This document shows, piece after piece, positions 18,173-20,138 of a stretch of DNA of 20,138 nucleotides. The DNA is taken from positions 1-20,138 of the IMG/VR virus record IMGVR_UViG_3300042485_004773. One strand, written 5' to 3'. The notes beneath the pieces were generated by a model. It was not told the DNA's origin. It saw only the letters and a list, made by a program, of their open reading frames with translations, and did no database searches. Origin of the DNA: a virus. A program made the position numbers and the translations under genes. The first letter of the stretch is position 1. The number at the start of each line of letters is the position of its first letter.

Positions 18173-19827
18173 TGGCGTCGATCCGCCAGGATTGCGAGAC
18201 GCGCCTGATCGGCATGAAGGCGATCCGCTCCGACTATGAGGCGGAGTGGAAGGAAATCGCGCGCTTCTGCCAGCCGGCTCGCTCGCGATTCCTGAACGGC
18301 GACACCAACAAGACGGCGCGGCGCGCGCGCAACGCCCGGCTCTACGACGAATATGCGATCGGCAGCTACCGCACGCTTGCCAATGGCATGACGTCGGGCC
18401 TGTCCTCGCCATCGCGCCCCTGGAAGAAGCTCTCCACCTACGACGACGCGCTGCTCGATGAGCCGGAGGTGCGCTTCTGGCTGTCCGAGGTTGATCGGCT
18501 GATGGACGCCTTCTTCGCGCGCACCAACTTCTACGGCGCGGCAAAGACCGGCTACCATGAACTCGGCCTGTTCGGCACCGAAGCCTGCGTCATGATGGAG
18601 CATCGCGACGTCGGCATGGTCTGCCACCCGCTGACGGCCGGCGAATATTGGATTTCCATGTCCGACGCGATGGTCGCGGACACGCTCTATCGCCGGTGCC
18701 CCATGACCGCGCGCCAAGCGGTGCAGTCGTTCGGCAAGGAACGGGTCAGTACCACCGTCCGCAATGCCTATCACCGGTCGAACCATGAGGATCTGGTCAA
18801 TGTGTTCCAGGCGATCGAGCCCAACCCGCAATGGCGGCCGGGCGATCCCTTCTCTCACCGGTTCCGCTCCATCTATTGGGACGAGAATGATCAGGCGGAC
18901 CGCGTCCTGCGCATCTCCGGCCATCACGACCAGCCCTTCTATGCGCCCCGCTGGGATCTGACTGGCTCCGACGCCTATGGCTATTCCCCGGCGATGGAGG
19001 GCCTCGCCTCGATCCGCGAGCTGCAGATGCAGAACAAGCGCGAGAACGAGGCGATCGACGGCATCGTGAAGCCGGAGAAGGTCGTCAAGCCCGGCCTCAA
19101 GCTCACCGGCCAGCCCGGCAACATCGTCTCGGCCGCCGACGTCGACAAGGATGCGGTAATGGTGCCGTACGAGATGCCCTGGCAGGCGCTGGAACAGATC
19201 TCGAACAAGATCGGCCGGCTCTATCAGCGCATCGACGCTACCTCCTACGCCGACCTGTTTATGGCGATCACCAACATGCAGGGCATCCAGCCCCGCAACA
19301 TCGAGGAGATCGCGGCGCGCAACGAGGAGAAGCTGACCCAGCTCGGCCCGACGATCGAGCGCGTCAACAATGAGAAGCTCGCTGTCGCCATCGACCGCGT
19401 GTTCGGGATCATGATGCGCGGCAATATGCTGCCGCCGCTGCCCGAGGCGATGCAGGGGCAGAGCGAGATCAAGGTCGAGTTCGTCTCGATCCTCACCCAG
19501 ATGCAGCGCATGGTCGGCCTGGGCCAGATCGAGCGCACCGCGTCCTTCGTCGGTAACCTCGCCGGCGCGTTCCCCGAAGCGGCGGACAAGCTCAACACCG
19601 ACGAGATGATCGACGAATATGCCGATCGCGCCGGCACGCCGCCCAAGCTGATCCGCACCGCCGAAGAGGTTGCCAAGCTCCGCCAGCAGCGCGCGCAGCA
19701 GCAGAACCAGCAGCGCATGGCCGAGATGATGCCAGCCGTGCAGCAGGGCGCCGACGCCGCACGCCTCCTGTCCGAAACCGACGTCAACGGCACGCCGATG
19801 CTGGGCACGCTCCTGGGGGCGGGATGA
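18172..19827 (+). CDS. Podovirus head-to-tail connector (portal) protein
   Basis: 551 residues. It matches the podovirus connector family: an N-terminal helix RSDYEAEWKEIARFCQPARS, then LYDEYAIGSYRTLANGMTSG and LSSPSRPWKKL, later YGYSPAMEGLASIRELQMQN, and PEKVVKPGLKLTGQPG. The tail is Gln-rich (QQRAQQQNQQRMAEMM), as in related proteins. It forms the dodecameric ring at the prohead vertex through which DNA is packaged and to which the tail attaches. The start overlaps the preceding stop (TGATG) and the end overlaps the next gene (ATGA). The length is normal. Confidence 0.94.
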   Translation: MASIRQDCETRLIGMKAIRSDYEAEWKEIARFCQPARSRFLNGDTNKTARRARNARLYDEYAIGSYRTLANGMTSGLSSPSRPWKKLSTYDDALLDEPEVRFWLSEVDRLMDAFFARTNFYGAAKTGYHELGLFGTEACVMMEHRDVGMVCHPLTAGEYWISMSDAMVADTLYRRCPMTARQAVQSFGKERVSTTVRNAYHRSNHEDLVNVFQAIEPNPQWRPGDPFSHRFRSIYWDENDQADRVLRISGHHDQPFYAPRWDLTGSDAYGYSPAMEGLASIRELQMQNKRENEAIDGIVKPEKVVKPGLKLTGQPGNIVSAADVDKDAVMVPYEMPWQALEQISNKIGRLYQRIDATSYADLFMAITNMQGIQPRNIEEIAARNEEKLTQLGPTIERVNNEKLAVAIDRVFGIMMRGNMLPPLPEAMQGQSEIKVEFVSILTQMQRMVGLGQIERTASFVGNLAGAFPEAADKLNTDEMIDEYADRAGTPPKLIRTAEEVAKLRQQRAQQQNQQRMAEMMPAVQQGADAARLLSETDVNGTPMLGTLLGAG

Positions 19828-20138
19828 GCAGCCAGGAACAGGACATGGCCGAGCTGATGGCCCTCCCATCCTTCCGTCGCTTTTTGTGGCGGTCGATTCA
19901 ATCGAGCGGAATCCTGAGCCAAGGAACGAGCGGGGCTGATGGCCGCGATCTCTCATATGCAGAGGGGCGGCGCAGCCAGATGTTCGCGATCCTTGCCGAT
20001 GTCGAAGTCGGCCAGCCCGCCGCGGCGCGCCACCCTCACAGCATCATGACGATCTTGGCGGTCCTGCGCGAGGCAGCGAACCCAGCCCCGAAGGAGAAGA
20101 AGAGTGCAACTGGTCGGTATGACGAAATCCCGGAATAG
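19824..20138 (+). CDS. Bbp19-like phage protein
   Basis: 104 residues ending with TAG at the last base of the window. The pattern LMALPSFRRFLWRSIQSSGI, then ADGRDLSYAEGRRSQMFAIL, then HPHSIMTILAVLREAAN matches Bbp19-like proteins of BPP-1-type podoviruses, which lie just after the connector gene. Their function is unknown. The start is fixed by an ATGA overlap with the connector gene. Confidence 0.82.
   Translation: MSSQEQDMAELMALPSFRRFLWRSIQSSGILSQGTSGADGRDLSYAEGRRSQMFAILADVEVGQPAAARHPHSIMTILAVLREAANPAPKEKKSATGRYDEIPE

Larger units (their letters stand above)
3011..20138. mobile_element. Prophage of podovirus type, left part (continues past the window)
   Basis: The segment holds a tRNA-flanking integrase, a CI-type repressor with operators, a Cro-like gene, a replication initiator with iterons, TerS, TerL, a podovirus head-tail connector and a Bbp19-like protein. 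All recognisable structural genes are intact. The capsid, tail and lysis genes and the right att site would lie beyond 20138. Confidence 0.95.

Noticed and set aside
17716-19956. Very long open frame on the minus strand (about 746 codons)
   Set aside because: It lies antisense to the connector gene. Its product is His/Leu/Arg-rich with no domain, the typical mirror of a G+C-rich coding strand.

Overview
The window reads as the left end of an integrated podovirus-type prophage in a GC-rich alphaproteobacterium, most likely a sphingomonad (Sphingobium, Sphingomonas or Novosphingobium). The host part (1-3010) holds a branched-chain 2-oxoacid dehydrogenase E1 alpha gene, a thymidylate synthase of the long-insert type, a very short RadC-like protein and a tRNA-Pro(CGG) gene. 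The family assignment rests on the style of these proteins and of the phage genes, not on a database search.

The prophage begins at the 3' end of tRNA-Pro. A tyrosine integrase lies 7 bp beyond the tRNA and reads toward it, so the tRNA 3' end is the likely attachment site. The other att site is outside the window. From 8566 back to 3017 runs one tightly packed leftward operon of 15 genes, most joined by ATGA, GTGA or TAATG overlaps. It ends in the integrase and carries mostly small accessory proteins: Ea22/DUF551-like proteins, a MarR-like winged helix, and small zinc-ligand or helical proteins.

Between 8567 and 9630 is the lysogeny switch. An S24-type (CI/LexA-like) repressor on the minus strand is bracketed by five copies of a 17-bp operator, consensus ATTACGATnATCGTAAT: two on the left, three on the right. 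The left set covers a good promoter (TTGACC, 17 bp, TAATAT) for the leftward operon. The right set covers a promoter (TTGCGA, 16 bp, TAATAT) whose predicted start coincides with the ATG of a Cro/YdaS-like gene, suggesting a leaderless transcript.

The rightward early region (9631-14001) encodes the Cro-like protein, a GapR(DUF2312)-FtsK-gamma fusion, an orphan beta-class DNA methyltransferase, a 78-residue protein resembling Acb2/Tad1-type helical hairpins (a possible cyclic-nucleotide sponge), a PD-(D/E)XK nuclease-like DUF1064 protein, and a replication initiator with a winged helix plus a DnaA-N-like domain. The initiator gene contains iterons, a 16-bp palindrome and an A+T-rich patch, and is probably the phage origin.

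The late region (13998-20138) runs from a winged-helix-like protein through TerS (with a zinc-finger insert) and TerL, four or five small accessory genes (one with its own rho-independent terminator, in a segment bracketed by 12-bp direct repeats), a 64-codon gene that appears to start with ATT, a podovirus head-tail connector (portal), and a Bbp19-like protein. The order TerL, small Cys-initial protein, connector, Bbp19-like resembles BPP-1-type podoviruses.

Strongest leads: the GapR-FtsK-gamma fusion, the Acb2-like protein, the ATT-start gene, the intragenic iteron origin, and the five-operator switch.
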